DNA of 64,000 bases. Source: Thiosocius sp963759055. Lineage in GTDB: Bacteria > Pseudomonadota > Gammaproteobacteria > Chromatiales > Chromatiaceae. How positions within the stretch are numbered: the first letter of the stretch is position 1; each line of letters starts with the position of its first letter. The position numbers and the translations under genes were made by a program. The notes beneath the pieces were generated by a model. It did not search any database, was not told where the DNA came from, and saw only the letters and a list, made by a program, of their open reading frames with translations. The stretch spans positions 124,001 to 188,000 of the forward strand of contig CAVWYD010000003.1 in assembly GCA_963759055.1 (NCBI GenBank). Reading direction: 5' to 3'. This document shows, one piece after another, positions 9,765-18,264 of this stretch.

Positions 9765-11068
9765 CGGGCCATCAAAGCCTCGATCTGTTCGACGGTTTTC
9801 GGTGCGTCACGGCTCAGCACGTCGGGCTCCGCGCCCGTGACCAGGACATCGTCCTCGATACGTATGCCAATGCCCTGCCATTTCTTGGCCACACCCTTTG
9901 CACCTTTCGGAATGTACAGTCCCGGCTCGACGGTGAGTACCATGCCCGGTTCCAGTTCGCGCCAGTGACCGTCGATCTTGTAATCCCCGACGTCGTGCAC
10001 ATCCATGCCCAGCCAGTGACCGGTGCGGTGCATGAAGAAACGGGTATACGACTCTGCTTTCAAGGCCTTCGCCAGGGTGCCGCGCAGCAGGCCGAGCTTG
10101 AGCAGCCCCTTGGTCAGGACACGAACCGCCGCCTGATGCGGGTCGTTCCAGTGATTGCCGGCGCGCACCTTGTTGATCGCCGCAAGCTGCGCCTCCAGGA
10201 CCAGCTCGTAGAGTGCGCGCTGCGCATCGCTGAAGCGACCATTGACCGGGAAGGTCCGCGTGATATCCGACGCATAGCACTCGAGCTCGCAGCCGGCGTC
10301 GACCAGCACGAGGTCGCCGTCCTGCAGCGGTTGCATGTTCTCGACATAGTGCAGGACACAGCCGTTGTTCCCACCACCCACGATCGACGGGTAGGCGAGT
10401 TGGTGGGCACCGTTCATCTGGCAATGGTGACTGAACACCGAGGCCAGCTGATATTCGCTCATGCCGGGCTCACAACGCCGCATCAGCTCGGCGTGCGCCT
10501 TTGCCGAAAGTTTTGCTGCGCGACGCATCACCGCCGCCTCGGCACGGCTCTTGTAAAGCCGCATGTCGTGCAGGAAGTGATCGAGCGCAAGAAACTCGAT
10601 CGGGCCATGCACACCGGCACGTGCCCGCGAACGCACCTGGCTCACCCAATCCGATACGCGCTTGTCGAAGGCCGGATCTGAACCCATGGCAAAAAACACC
10701 CGCTCACGCTCCTCGAGCAGGCCCGGCAGAATGTCGTCGAGATCGGTGATAGGAAACGCGTCATCCGCACCAAACTCCGCCACCGCCCCTTCGAGACCCG
10801 CGCGGTAACCGTCCCACATCTCCTTGGTCGGATCCTTTTCCCGACAGAACAGGATGTACTCGCCGTGCGGCCGCCCCGGCACCAGAACCATTACCGCCTC
10901 GGGCTCGGAAAACCCGGTCAGATAATAGAAGTCGCTATCCGGTCGAAAGGGATGGTGGACATCGCGGTTGCGCACCGCCTCAATGCCGGTCGGCAATATC
11001 GCCACGCTGCCTGATCCCATCATGCCCATGAGCTGACGTCGGCGACGTTTAAACTCACTCCGATTCAT
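9761..11068 (-). CDS. pepP: Xaa-Pro aminopeptidase P
   Basis: The 435-residue cytosolic metallopeptidase removes N-terminal residues preceding proline. The C-terminal pita-bread domain shows the dinuclear metal ligands: VDAGCELECYASDITRTFP (two Asp), HRTGHWLGMDVHD (His), LTVEPGLYI (Glu) and GIRIEDDVLV (Glu). The N-terminal domain has HPFRPDSDFYYLTGF, typical of PepP. The start overlaps the end of the YgfB-like gene by 14 bp. Length and order (ygfB-pepP-ubiH) match gammaproteobacteria. Confidence 0.93.
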   Translation of the reverse strand: MNRSEFKRRRRQLMGMMGSGSVAILPTGIEAVRNRDVHHPFRPDSDFYYLTGFSEPEAVMVLVPGRPHGEYILFCREKDPTKEMWDGYRAGLEGAVAEFGADDAFPITDLDDILPGLLEERERVFFAMGSDPAFDKRVSDWVSQVRSRARAGVHGPIEFLALDHFLHDMRLYKSRAEAAVMRRAAKLSAKAHAELMRRCEPGMSEYQLASVFSHHCQMNGAHQLAYPSIVGGGNNGCVLHYVENMQPLQDGDLVLVDAGCELECYASDITRTFPVNGRFSDAQRALYELVLEAQLAAINKVRAGNHWNDPHQAAVRVLTKGLLKLGLLRGTLAKALKAESYTRFFMHRTGHWLGMDVHDVGDYKIDGHWRELEPGMVLTVEPGLYIPKGAKGVAKKWQGIGIRIEDDVLVTGAEPDVLSRDAPKTVEQIEALMAR

Positions 11069-11627
11069 GCTGGTCCTTCACATTGCTCAGATCATCGCGC
11101 ATCAGCATCACGCCTACCCGCAGAAATTCCTCGATCTCGATCAGGGCAGACTGATTCTCGGTGCTGTTCTCGACGTCATCCGTATCCAGCCGGGTCATCT
11201 CGGCCATATCCTGCAGCAGCTCCCGCGACTGCTCCGACAAACGGTCGGCCACACGCTGACCACCAAGTCCGAATCCGAACAGGAAACCCTGACACCAGTC
11301 ACGCACGGCGCCGACCCGCGCGCTGTCAACCACAATATCCTGTGGCAGCAACAGTGTCAGCTGCATAGCTGCGGCGTTTTCCACCGCGAAGACATTGGCG
11401 AACACCTGGTCGAGCACGGCGCGACATTCGCCTGCCAGCACATCGGCCGGATCAAAGTCGGAATACAGTTCTTGCTGCCAGAGCGACAGTGGCTCCGGCA
11501 CACCGGCGACAAACAGGCCGAGCGCGAAGCCCTGCGATTCTGCGGGGCTCTGTGGCATACCGCAGCGCTGCATAACTGCGGCCACCGCAGGGTAATCCGG
11601 CGGGGCGGATTGTCCGGGAGCGTCCAT
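11055..11627 (-). CDS. ygfB: UPF0149 (YgfB/YecA) family protein
   Basis: The 190-residue acidic protein has the family pattern ESQGFALGLFVAGV near the N-terminus and VRDWCQGFLFGFGL in the middle. The function of YgfB is poorly defined; in Pseudomonas a homologue affects expression of cell-wall amidase genes. The position directly upstream of pepP with a 14-bp overlap is the conserved arrangement. It is divergent from the ZapB-like gene. Confidence 0.85.
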   Translation of the reverse strand: MDAPGQSAPPDYPAVAAVMQRCGMPQSPAESQGFALGLFVAGVPEPLSLWQQELYSDFDPADVLAGECRAVLDQVFANVFAVENAAAMQLTLLLPQDIVVDSARVGAVRDWCQGFLFGFGLGGQRVADRLSEQSRELLQDMAEMTRLDTDDVENSTENQSALIEIEEFLRVGVMLMRDDLSNVKDQHESE

Positions 11628-11719
11628 TGGAGCGATTCACACTTCGAAAAGTTATTTGCAATCCTAGCATGCAGCACCATTGACCCGGCTCGACGACCGA
11701 AACTATAGTCAGAACACTT

Positions 11720-11953
11720 ATGAGCAATAATGACAAGCAAGGTATACAGGAACAGGACCTGCGCGCACTCGAACTGCGCGTCGAAGAACTGATTCGAGCC
11801 TGTACGCACCTCAAAGACGAAAACAAGACACTGCGCGCCCGCGAACAGGAGCTCGTGTCCGAGCTCGACCAGGTGGCGGCGAAGAATGATCAGGCGAAGC
11901 AGCGTGTCGAAGACATGATCGCCCGGCTCAAACGCCTGGAGGATGACGCGTGA
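11720..11953 (+). CDS. ZapB-like coiled-coil protein (TIGR02449 type)
   Basis: The protein has 77 residues and is almost entirely a predicted coiled coil (LRALELRVEELIRACTHLKDE and onwards) with heptad leucines. Small proteins of this type sit immediately before zapA in many gammaproteobacteria and resemble the divisome-associated ZapB. The stop overlaps the zapA GTG start by 4 bp (GTGA), so the two are translationally coupled. A role at the division ring is inferred from the partner gene. Confidence 0.8.
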   Translation: MSNNDKQGIQEQDLRALELRVEELIRACTHLKDENKTLRAREQELVSELDQVAAKNDQAKQRVEDMIARLKRLEDDA

Positions 11954-12264
11954 GCAAGGCCAATGACCCGGTGGCGGTCAGCATTCTCGGCAAGGAGTAC
12001 CGCATTGCCTGCGAGCCCGGCGCGGAAGACGAGCTGATCAGCGCCTCACGCCTCCTGGACAACCGGATGCGCGAGGTGCGCAACAGCGGAAAGGTCATCG
12101 GTACCGACCGCATTGCCGTGATGGTGGCACTCAACCTCGCTCACGAGCTGCTAAAGGAAAAATCCGACCAGGATTCGGCCGCCAGCTCCTCCAACAAGCG
12201 CATCCGTTCGCTGCGTGAGCGGATCGAGATCGCACTGAATGACAGTACACAGCTGGAACTCTGA
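11950..12264 (+). CDS. zapA: Cell division protein ZapA
   Basis: This 104-residue protein has a GTG start at 11950 (VSKANDPVAVSILGKEYRIAC). The N-terminal FtsZ-binding head is followed by a coiled coil with LLDNRMREVR and DRIAVMVALNLAHELL. ZapA crosslinks FtsZ filaments at the Z ring. It is followed at once by the 6S RNA and the 5-formyl-THF cyclo-ligase gene, the order seen across gammaproteobacteria. Confidence 0.92.
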   Translation: MSKANDPVAVSILGKEYRIACEPGAEDELISASRLLDNRMREVRNSGKVIGTDRIAVMVALNLAHELLKEKSDQDSAASSSNKRIRSLRERIEIALNDSTQLEL

Positions 12265-12289
12265 CGAATTTGGGTTTAGCCTTAAGGCA

Positions 12290-12480
12290 GACATTCCCTG
12301 CGGTGTTCGATAGCTGGCCCGATATTCCCTTGAGCCTATGCTTTATGCACCCCGGGGCCGGGTCACGGTTGCCAGTGTGCATGTCCGCCTCGTAGCGGGA
12401 AGCCTTAGGTGCCGTTTCGGCCCCACTTGAACCTCACGGTTCAAGGATGACGGCAAGTACCGGCACAGGTGGGGAATGTC
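12290..12480 (+). ncRNA. ssrS: 6S RNA
   Basis: The transcript lies between zapA and fau, its standard place. The 5' end GACATTCCC pairs with the 3' end GGGGAATGTC to close the long hairpin. Inside are GCTGGCCCGATATTCCCTTGAG, broken here as GCTGGCCCGA then TATTCCCTTGAGCC, and GGGAAGCCTTAG, followed by the TTGAACCTCACGGTTCAA hairpin, all hallmark blocks of 6S RNA. It binds sigma70-RNA polymerase and dampens transcription in stationary phase. The length of about 190 nt fits. Exact processing ends are estimated. Confidence 0.92.
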
Positions 12481-12496
12481 GCTACCCACTCCCAGC

Positions 12497-13096
12497 ATGA
12501 ACGAGCAATTCGCACTCCGCCAACGACTGAAACGCGCCCGGCTGGCGCTTTCGGCGCGGGCACAAAAGGAAGCCGCGGCCGCGGCCACCGCGAGAATCCT
12601 GAGACATCCACGATTTCGCCGCGCCAGGCGCATCGCCGGGTACTTTGGCAGCAAGGGCGAACTCAACCCGGTGCCATTGATGGAACGGGCGGCAGAACTT
12701 GACAAGCAGTGTTATCTGCCGGTCCTGCATCCATTTCGCAAGGGACAGCTGTGGTTCTGCCGTTGGCAGCCGGGTGAGAGGCTGATACTCAACCGTTTCG
12801 ATATCCCTGAGCCGGTCGTGCGCGCCGACAGACTGATCGCTGCGCGCGACCTCGATCTCGTGATCGTTCCGCTGCTCGGCTTCGACACCCAATGTCATCG
12901 ACTGGGCATGGGTGGCGGCTACTATGATCGCAGCTTCGCATTCACCCGCCGGCTCAAACATATCCCGGGGCCCTTCATGCTCGGCTTCGCGCATGAGTCA
13001 CAACGCGTAGACAGGCTGCACACACAACCCTGGGATATCTCGCTGCACGCCATCGTGACCGAACAACGACTGTATTGCAGAGAAGGCAATCGATGA
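12497..13096 (+). CDS. fau: 5-formyltetrahydrofolate cyclo-ligase
   Basis: The 199-residue enzyme converts 5-formyl-THF to 5,10-methenyl-THF with ATP. Visible motifs are YFGSKGELNPVPL (substrate side) and the C-terminal VPLLGFDTQCHRLGMGGGYYDR, the nucleotide-binding signature. The start at 12497 (MNEQFALRQRLKRAR) is chosen because the earlier in-frame ATG at 12476 lies inside the closing stem of 6S RNA. It is linked to 6S RNA as ygfA/fau is elsewhere; co-transcription is likely. Confidence 0.92.
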   Translation: MNEQFALRQRLKRARLALSARAQKEAAAAATARILRHPRFRRARRIAGYFGSKGELNPVPLMERAAELDKQCYLPVLHPFRKGQLWFCRWQPGERLILNRFDIPEPVVRADRLIAARDLDLVIVPLLGFDTQCHRLGMGGGYYDRSFAFTRRLKHIPGPFMLGFAHESQRVDRLHTQPWDISLHAIVTEQRLYCREGNR

Positions 13097-13404
13097 CTTC
13101 GCATGCTGAATGTCGAGGTCACGCGACTACTGTAATGCGCACCGCAACAGCAATTTTTTTGCGTTCTTCTGCAATTAATTTTTAAACCAACAATCCCTTA
13201 CCGAATCGCTCGCACAACATTGGATGTTTGCGATTCACACGCTATACATCGCCTGAAACTCATCACACAAAAAAAAACATTCGCAAAGTTTTTCTAAAGC
13301 CTTGAATACAAACGTCGATACAGCCGTTGACAAACTAGTATTTTTGTTTTCCTTGTTTATACTCAAGCCATAATCTATGGCACTTGTTCAACCGGAGGGG
13401 GTTT
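13097..13404. other. AT-rich intergenic region before the histone-like gene
   Basis: This stretch is clearly lower in G+C than its surroundings, with runs of A and T (13151-13157, 13268-13277). No gene was found. It ends in a strong ribosome binding site, GGAGGGGG, just before the ATG at 13405. TTGACA at 13324-13329 and TATACT at 13355-13360 resemble promoter boxes, but their spacing of about 25 bp is too long for an ordinary sigma70 promoter. Confidence 0.5.
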
Positions 13405-13935
13405 ATGGCAGTCAAGAAGAAGGCATCCGCCAAGAAGAAAACCGTAGCAAAAAAAGCTGCGGTTTCGCGAAGGAAAGTAGCTGCAAAGAAGAAGGCAGCT
13501 CCGAAGAGAAAGGTTGCTGCTAAGAAGAAGGCAGCCCCGAAGAGAAAGGTCGCTGCCAAGAAGAAGGCAGCCCCGAAGAGAAAGGTCGCTGCCAAGAAGA
13601 AGGCAGCCCCGAAGAGAAAGGTCGCTGCCAAGAAGAAGGCAGCTCCGAAGAGAAAGGTCGCTGCCAAGAAGAAGGCAGCCCCGAAGAGAAAGGTCGCTGC
13701 CAAGAAGAAGGCAGCTCCGAAGAGAAAGGTCGCTGCCAAGAAGAAGGCAGCTCCGAAGAGAAAGGTCGCTGTTAGGAAGAAGGCAGCTCCGAAGAGAAAG
13801 GTCGCTGTTAGGAAGAAGGCAGCCCCGAAGAGAAAGGTCGCTGTTAGGAAGAAGGCAGCTCCGAAGAGAAAGGTCGCTGTTAGGAAGAAGGCAGTGGCAA
13901 GGCCACGCAAGGTCACACCGCGTAAGAAGCGGTGA
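13405..13935 (+). CDS. Lysine/alanine-rich histone-H1-like repeat protein
   Basis: The protein has 176 residues. After the start MAVKKKASAKKKTVAKKAAV come eleven 12-residue repeats of KVAAKKKAAPKR (eight) or KVAVRKKAAPKR (three), and the end is ARPRKVTPRKKR. It has essentially no acidic residues, so it is extremely basic and disordered, like the C-terminal tails of eukaryotic H1 and the bacterial AlgP/HctB-type proteins. Binding of DNA or RNA is the expected property; a specific role is unknown. The start is fixed by GGAGGGGG eight bases upstream, and a terminator follows at 13961. The gene is a stand-alone unit. Confidence 0.85.
   Translation: MAVKKKASAKKKTVAKKAAVSRRKVAAKKKAAPKRKVAAKKKAAPKRKVAAKKKAAPKRKVAAKKKAAPKRKVAAKKKAAPKRKVAAKKKAAPKRKVAAKKKAAPKRKVAAKKKAAPKRKVAVRKKAAPKRKVAVRKKAAPKRKVAVRKKAAPKRKVAVRKKAVARPRKVTPRKKR
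13474..13869 (+). repeat. 36-bp tandem repeat, 11 units, within the histone-like gene
   Basis: Eleven 36-bp units encode the 12-residue basic repeat. Units are almost identical, with a switch from GCTGCCAAG to GCTGTTAGG in the last three, suggesting two rounds of tandem expansion. There are no spacers, so it is not a CRISPR array. Confidence 0.9.
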
Positions 13936-13960
13936 TCCGGCGCCAGTAGCCGCACTGAAA

Positions 13961-13986
13961 AGCCCGACCGGTTGGTCGGGCTTTTT
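13961..13986 (+). terminator. Rho-independent terminator of the histone-like gene
   Basis: A strong inverted repeat, AGCCCGACC and GGTCGGGCT, around a short GGTT-type loop is followed by TTTTT. It lies 25 bp after the stop codon and is preceded by an A-run, so it may also serve the convergent ilvA gene. Confidence 0.88.
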
Positions 13987-14027
13987 CATGTTCTCGGGCC
14001 GGTTTACTCGATTGCCGACTCTTGCGG

Positions 14028-15548
14028 CTAACCGCCTTTTGCAAACAGCTGGTAGGCGGGATTATCCGTCTCTTCGCTGTAGGCGTAGCCACTGGATTCC
14101 ATGTAGCGGCGGAATTCCTTAGCCGCCGCGCCCTTCAGCTGCACGCCCACCAGGACGCGCCCATAGGCCGAGCCATGGTTGCGGTAGTGGAACAGGCTGA
14201 TATTCCAGCCACGGGTGAGTCCCTTAAGAAAATCCAGCAAGGCCCCCGGTCGCTCGGGAAACTCGAAGCGGAACAGCTTCTCGTTCAGCGCCTGCGGCGC
14301 ATGCCCGCCAACCATATAGCGAATATGCAGCTTGGCCGTTTCGTTGTCGGTCAGGTCGACCACCTCGAACCCTTTGCCGATCAACAATTCAACCAGTTCC
14401 GCGCGCTCCGTATTGCCGTTTCTCAATTCGACGCCGCAAAATACCTGGGCGCTCTGCTGATCCGAAAAACGATAGTTGAATTCGGTGATGCTGCGCTTGC
14501 CCAGGGCGCGACAGAAGCCCAGGAAGCTCCCCGGCTTTTCCGGTATCTGGACGGCAAACAGCGCTTCGCGCTGCTCACCCACCTCAGCACGCTCGGCGAT
14601 ATGTCGCAGCCGATCGAAGTTGACGTTTGCACCGCTCAATATTCCGATCAGAGTCTGGCCGCTGATCTTTTCGCGTGCCACGTATTTTTTTATCCCCGCA
14701 ATGGCCAGCGCGCCGGCAGGTTCTGACACGCTGCGGGTCTCGTCGAACACATCCTTTATCGCTGCGCAGATTTCATCCGTGGTCACCAGTATGACCTCGT
14801 CGACCAGCTTGCGCGCGACGCGGAAGGTCTCCTTGCCGATCTGCCTCACCGCGACGCCATCTGCAAACAGACCGACGCGTGGCAGCGTCACGCGACGCCC
14901 CTTGGCCATCGCGCGTTCCAGGGTCGGCGAATCCTCGGGCTCGACACCGATCACCTTGGTCTCGGGCCGGATGTGCTTGATGTAAGCGGCGACACCGGCA
15001 ATCAGGCCGCCACCGCCGACCGGGACGAACACGGCGTCGATCGGGTCCGCGTGCTGGCGCAACAACTCCATGCCGATGGTTCCCTGACCTGCAATCACAT
15101 CCGGGTCATCGAACGGATGTATGAAGGTAAGGCTTTTGGCGGCAGCAAGCTTGAGCGCATGTGCATAGGCTTCGTCGTAGGAGTCGCCCTGCAACAGGGC
15201 CTTGCCACCCAGTCGGCGCACGGTCTCGACCTTGATGGCCGGCGTGGTGACGGGCATCACGATCGTGGTACTCACCCCCAGGCGCTTGCCGGCAAGCGCA
15301 ACCCCCTGTGCGTGATTTCCGGCAGAGGCGGCCACCACGCCCGCGGCGCGCTCATCCGGGGTCAGATGATAGATCTTGTTATAAGCGCCGCGCAGTTTGA
15401 ACGAGAATATTTGCTGCTCGTCCTCGCGTTTGAGCAGAACCGAGTTACCGGTACGCATCGAAAGCCGACCGGCCTTTTCCAGCGGAGATTCGATCGCAAC
15501 GTCGTAGACGCGTGCGCGCAGGATCTTTTCTATGTAATCGCGTGGCAT
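14028..15548 (-). CDS. ilvA: Threonine ammonia-lyase, biosynthetic
   Basis: This 506-residue PLP enzyme deaminates threonine to 2-oxobutanoate, the first step of isoleucine synthesis. The PLP lysine is in FSFKLRGAYNKI near residue 57, and the phosphate-binding glycines are in VPVGGGGLIAG. The C-terminal third contains two ACT-like regulatory domains (EKPGSFLGFCRALG and ERPGALLDFLKGL), which bind isoleucine and valine in the biosynthetic form. No leader peptide attenuator was seen upstream. Confidence 0.94.
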   Translation of the reverse strand: MPRDYIEKILRARVYDVAIESPLEKAGRLSMRTGNSVLLKREDEQQIFSFKLRGAYNKIYHLTPDERAAGVVAASAGNHAQGVALAGKRLGVSTTIVMPVTTPAIKVETVRRLGGKALLQGDSYDEAYAHALKLAAAKSLTFIHPFDDPDVIAGQGTIGMELLRQHADPIDAVFVPVGGGGLIAGVAAYIKHIRPETKVIGVEPEDSPTLERAMAKGRRVTLPRVGLFADGVAVRQIGKETFRVARKLVDEVILVTTDEICAAIKDVFDETRSVSEPAGALAIAGIKKYVAREKISGQTLIGILSGANVNFDRLRHIAERAEVGEQREALFAVQIPEKPGSFLGFCRALGKRSITEFNYRFSDQQSAQVFCGVELRNGNTERAELVELLIGKGFEVVDLTDNETAKLHIRYMVGGHAPQALNEKLFRFEFPERPGALLDFLKGLTRGWNISLFHYRNHGSAYGRVLVGVQLKGAAAKEFRRYMESSGYAYSEETDNPAYQLFAKGG

Positions 15549-15810
15549 TCTGGTCTCTCGTGGATCAACGTGGCAATGCAGATTCGGCAGTTTTTGTGCG
15601 CGGTTCTAGTGCAATGCGCTAGTTTAAGGCAGTCGCCCGCTTTGTGCTGAAGCAGTTGCCTTATCCCTGCCCTGATCATCGGCTGACTTCGGTTCCGCTT
15701 GCTTCTCTCCGTAGCACCCGGGGCACAGGTCTGGCCGCCGATGATCGATCGGTGATAACGTCTGCGACCGAAACGACGGCCGGGACCGGCCGGAAGACAA
15801 GAGGGAAGAC

Positions 15811-16470
15811 ATGAACGCAGATGATCTGAAACGACAGGCGGCCGAGGCGGCCATCGATTTCCTGCCGGACAGCGGCATTATCGGGGTGGGGACAGGCTCG
15901 ACGGTGAATCACTTCATCGACGCCTTCGCGGCCGTGAAGGGTCGCTTCGAGGGCGCCGTTTCCAGCTCAGAGGCATCCACCGAGCGGATGAAGAAACTCG
16001 GCATCCCGGTACTCGACCTCAATGCGACCGGTGGGCTCGAGGTCTATGTCGATGGTGCCGACGAGTCGAACAGTCAGCTGCATCTGATAAAGGGCGGAGG
16101 CGGCGCACTGACACGCGAGAAGATCGTCGCGGCCGCGAGCAAGAAGTTCGTATGCATCGCCGACGAGAGCAAACTGGTGGACGTGCTGGGCAAGTTCCCG
16201 TTACCGGTCGAGGTGATCCCGATGGCGCGCAGCTATGTCGCGCGTGAACTGGTGGCACTCGGCGGCACCCCGGTATGGCGCGAGAACTTCGTCACCGACA
16301 ACGGCAACCTGATCCTCGATGTGCACAACCTGGAGATCATGCAACCCATGAAGCTGGAGACCGCGATCAATCAGCTCGCCGGGGTGGTCACCGTCGGTAT
16401 CTTCGCGCACCGACCGGCGGATGTGCTGATTCTGGGCAGTGAGAGCGGACCCAGGGTGATCGAGCCCTGA
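15811..16470 (+). CDS. rpiA: Ribose-5-phosphate isomerase A
   Basis: The 219-residue enzyme interconverts ribose 5-phosphate and ribulose 5-phosphate. Family motifs are GVGTGSTVNHFIDAF, VSSSEASTERMKKLG, VYVDGADESN (catalytic Asp) and IKGGGGALTREKIVA. Divergent from ilvA as in many gammaproteobacteria, with 262 bp between. A GGGAAG ribosome binding site precedes ATG 15811. It ends before a bidirectional terminator. Confidence 0.95.
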   Translation: MNADDLKRQAAEAAIDFLPDSGIIGVGTGSTVNHFIDAFAAVKGRFEGAVSSSEASTERMKKLGIPVLDLNATGGLEVYVDGADESNSQLHLIKGGGGALTREKIVAAASKKFVCIADESKLVDVLGKFPLPVEVIPMARSYVARELVALGGTPVWRENFVTDNGNLILDVHNLEIMQPMKLETAINQLAGVVTVGIFAHRPADVLILGSESGPRVIEP

Positions 16471-16587
16471 CAACCCGGATTGCCCGCATCGGCACGCGGT
16501 CGGGCCAGTGCCACGACATTCAATCCGTACGGCTGGCGCCCTCAGTCCTAAGCTTCTCCGACCGGTGAAGCAAGCGGGCAATAAAAA

Positions 16588-16607
16588 ACGGGGCCCGAAG
16601 GCCCCGT
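16588..16607. terminator. Bidirectional terminator between rpiA and porin
   Basis: A perfect 8-bp stem, ACGGGGCC and GGCCCCGT, closes a CGAA loop. It has an A-run on the left and a T-run on the right, so it can end transcripts from both convergent genes. Confidence 0.9.
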
Positions 16608-16635
16608 TTTCAATCACAAGATCCTAATCAGACGA

Positions 16636-17758
16636 TTAGAAGTTGTGGATCATACCCAGCGAGAAGACGTCGTTGTCCTCGTCTGAGTCGGCACGAGTCG
16701 TTTGTAGTCGACTCGTGCCGCGGCGTAGGCCGCGTAGACCTTGGTGCGCTTGCTGAAGTTGTGCTCAGCAGCAACACCCCAGCCGTCGGTGTCGACATCG
16801 TCGGCATCTGCCGCGTCGCATCGAGCTCGGAGTCGGTGTAGACCAGCGCTGATGGCGTTGTTGCCGAAGGTTGCCTTACCGGTGAGGGCCCATGCCGTGT
16901 AGTCGGTGTTCTTTACGCCGCCGAGCGTTGTCGGTGTCTTCGTACTGAGCACCGACGCTGAAGTTGTTCATGGTGTAGCTTGCACCAACCTGCATGACTT
17001 CGTAGTCGTCCGAGTCGGTCGGAGGACCGCGACGCGTCGAGGTCGTACGAGGCGTAGCCGGCACCGGCCTTCAGGCCGTTGCCTTTGTACATCAGCGCCA
17101 ACCGAGTAGTGATCGGCGAGGCCGTCGCGCGTCATTGCTGCGGTGACGCGTACCGGTTGAGCTGACGGTCATGGTGGTCTTGTTGCCAGTCCTCACCCGG
17201 GATGATGGCCGCAGCAACGGTGAAGCCGCTGAAGTTCGGCGAGACGTAGGCGATCGCGTTGTCGGCACGGTACTCGTGGAACACACCGATCGGCGCGTTC
17301 GGCGTTCGGTGCACCGGTCAGGTTGTTACCCAGGTTCAGGTCGATGACCGAGTCACCCAGACGCTCGTTACCGGCAGCGTAGAAGGCCATCTTGGCCGGG
17401 GTGTCGTGACGACCGACGAGGAAGGTACCCCAGTCGCCGGACAGACCGACGAAGGTGTTACGCGGTCGGTGCCGCCGAGGCCGCTGGCTGCTGTCCTGGC
17501 CGTCGGCACCGCCACCGGCGAGTTGACGCCCAGTTCGATCTGGTAGATGGCCTTCAGGCCGTTACCCAGGTCTTCCGAGCCCTTGAAGCCCAGACGCGAG
17601 GAGCGGCTGTTGACTTCGTAGTTGTCTTCGTTGCTGGTGTCGTAATCGATCGCATCGATAGAGGTGTGCATTTTGCCGTACACGGTGCTTTCAGCGAAAG
17701 CAGCCGGGGAAGCTACGACTGCGGCTGCGACTGCAGCGGCGAGAAGCTTTTTGTTCAT
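16636..17758 (-). pseudogene. Gram-negative general porin, about eight frame breaks
   Basis: The N-terminus is intact: signal peptide MNKKLLAAAVAAAVVASPAA cleaved before ESTVYGK, then SSRLGFKGSEDLGNGLKAIYQ, a classic porin block. The C-terminus ends VFSLGMIHNF with the terminal Phe needed for outer-membrane assembly. Between, porin segments appear in all three frames in the correct order: TFLVGRHDTPAKMAFYAAG, VFHEYRADNAIAYVSPNFSG, ALMYKGNGLKAGAGYASYDL, YEVMQVGASYTMNNFSVGAQ, AWALTGKATFGNNAISAG, WGVAAEHNFSKRTKVYAAYA. The restored length of about 374 residues is normal. Preservation of sequence across breaks about 100 bp apart argues for consensus errors or strain mixing, not decay. Confidence 0.85.
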
Positions 17759-17808
17759 TTGAGAACTCCCGTAAAGGTTTTTGTTGAAAGAAAAGCTGTG
17801 CAGTCAGA

Positions 17809-17837
17809 ATACTAGTGGTCGATCTGCGACAAAGCAA
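17809..17837 (-). promoter_or_regulatory. Porin promoter
   Basis: On the minus strand TTGCTT (17837-17832) and TAGTAT (17814-17809) are separated by 17 bp, about 51 bp upstream of the porin ATG. A good ribosome binding site (GGGAG, spacing 7) precedes the start. Confidence 0.6.
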
Positions 17838-18264
17838 GGCTTTTTTGTAAAAAATCTACACTTTTTGCATTTGTTGCAAAAAAAGCACACGCAAACCGGC
17901 CGCAAGCGACTGAATTTAAAATCTTATTAAATAAATTTAGAGGCTTGCGCGCTTGAGCTAATGTGTGATTCGACAAGAAAATCCCACCCCGAGAAGGCGT
18001 TGTCAAAGCGGTTCTGAAGGCACGGAAGATAACGAAAAAGCGCCGAAGAGGCGGATTTTGTTGCGGATTTGTCTGTGGCTGGGTGCGCAACCGCTGCCTG
18101 TGCGTGAAATGGCTGGGGCAGGGCTACTCGGGCTGCGCCCTCGCCCTGCGGGCCGCCGCTGTGCGCGACGTTCTTGGCGCTTCGCGCCGGCGTCGAACCT
18201 TTCGGTTCGCTCCCCACCGCAAAGCGAGCTTGAGCGCTGGACCGCTACGCGGTCTGAGACAATA
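17838..18264. other. Intergenic region with clustered short hairpins, porin to tRNA-Gln
   Basis: No gene is supported. The half nearer the porin is AT-rich. From about 18118 to 18260 there is a cluster of short perfect palindromes, including GGCGCTTCGCGCC, CGAACCTTTCGGTTCG and GACCGCTACGCGGTC. An 11-bp copy of the tRNA-Gln 3' end (ATGGCTGGGGC) is at 18109-18119, matching 18264-18274. The function is unknown. Confidence 0.5.

Noticed and set aside
13474..13869. Regular 36-bp repeats resembling a CRISPR array
   Set aside because: The units are contiguous with no unique spacers, and they encode a regular protein repeat.
13335..13955. Minus-strand frame of 206 codons rich in Phe, Leu and Ala repeats
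   Set aside because: It is the antisense of the histone-like repeat gene, which has the ribosome binding site and terminator on the plus strand.
15549..15810. Possible ilvA leader peptide or riboswitch
   Set aside because: No run of Ile, Val or Leu codons, no attenuator hairpin pair and no recognised aptamer was seen.
16690..16719. 11-bp inverted repeat as insertion-sequence ends
   Set aside because: The arms are only 8 bp apart and inside a porin frame; nothing is carried between them.
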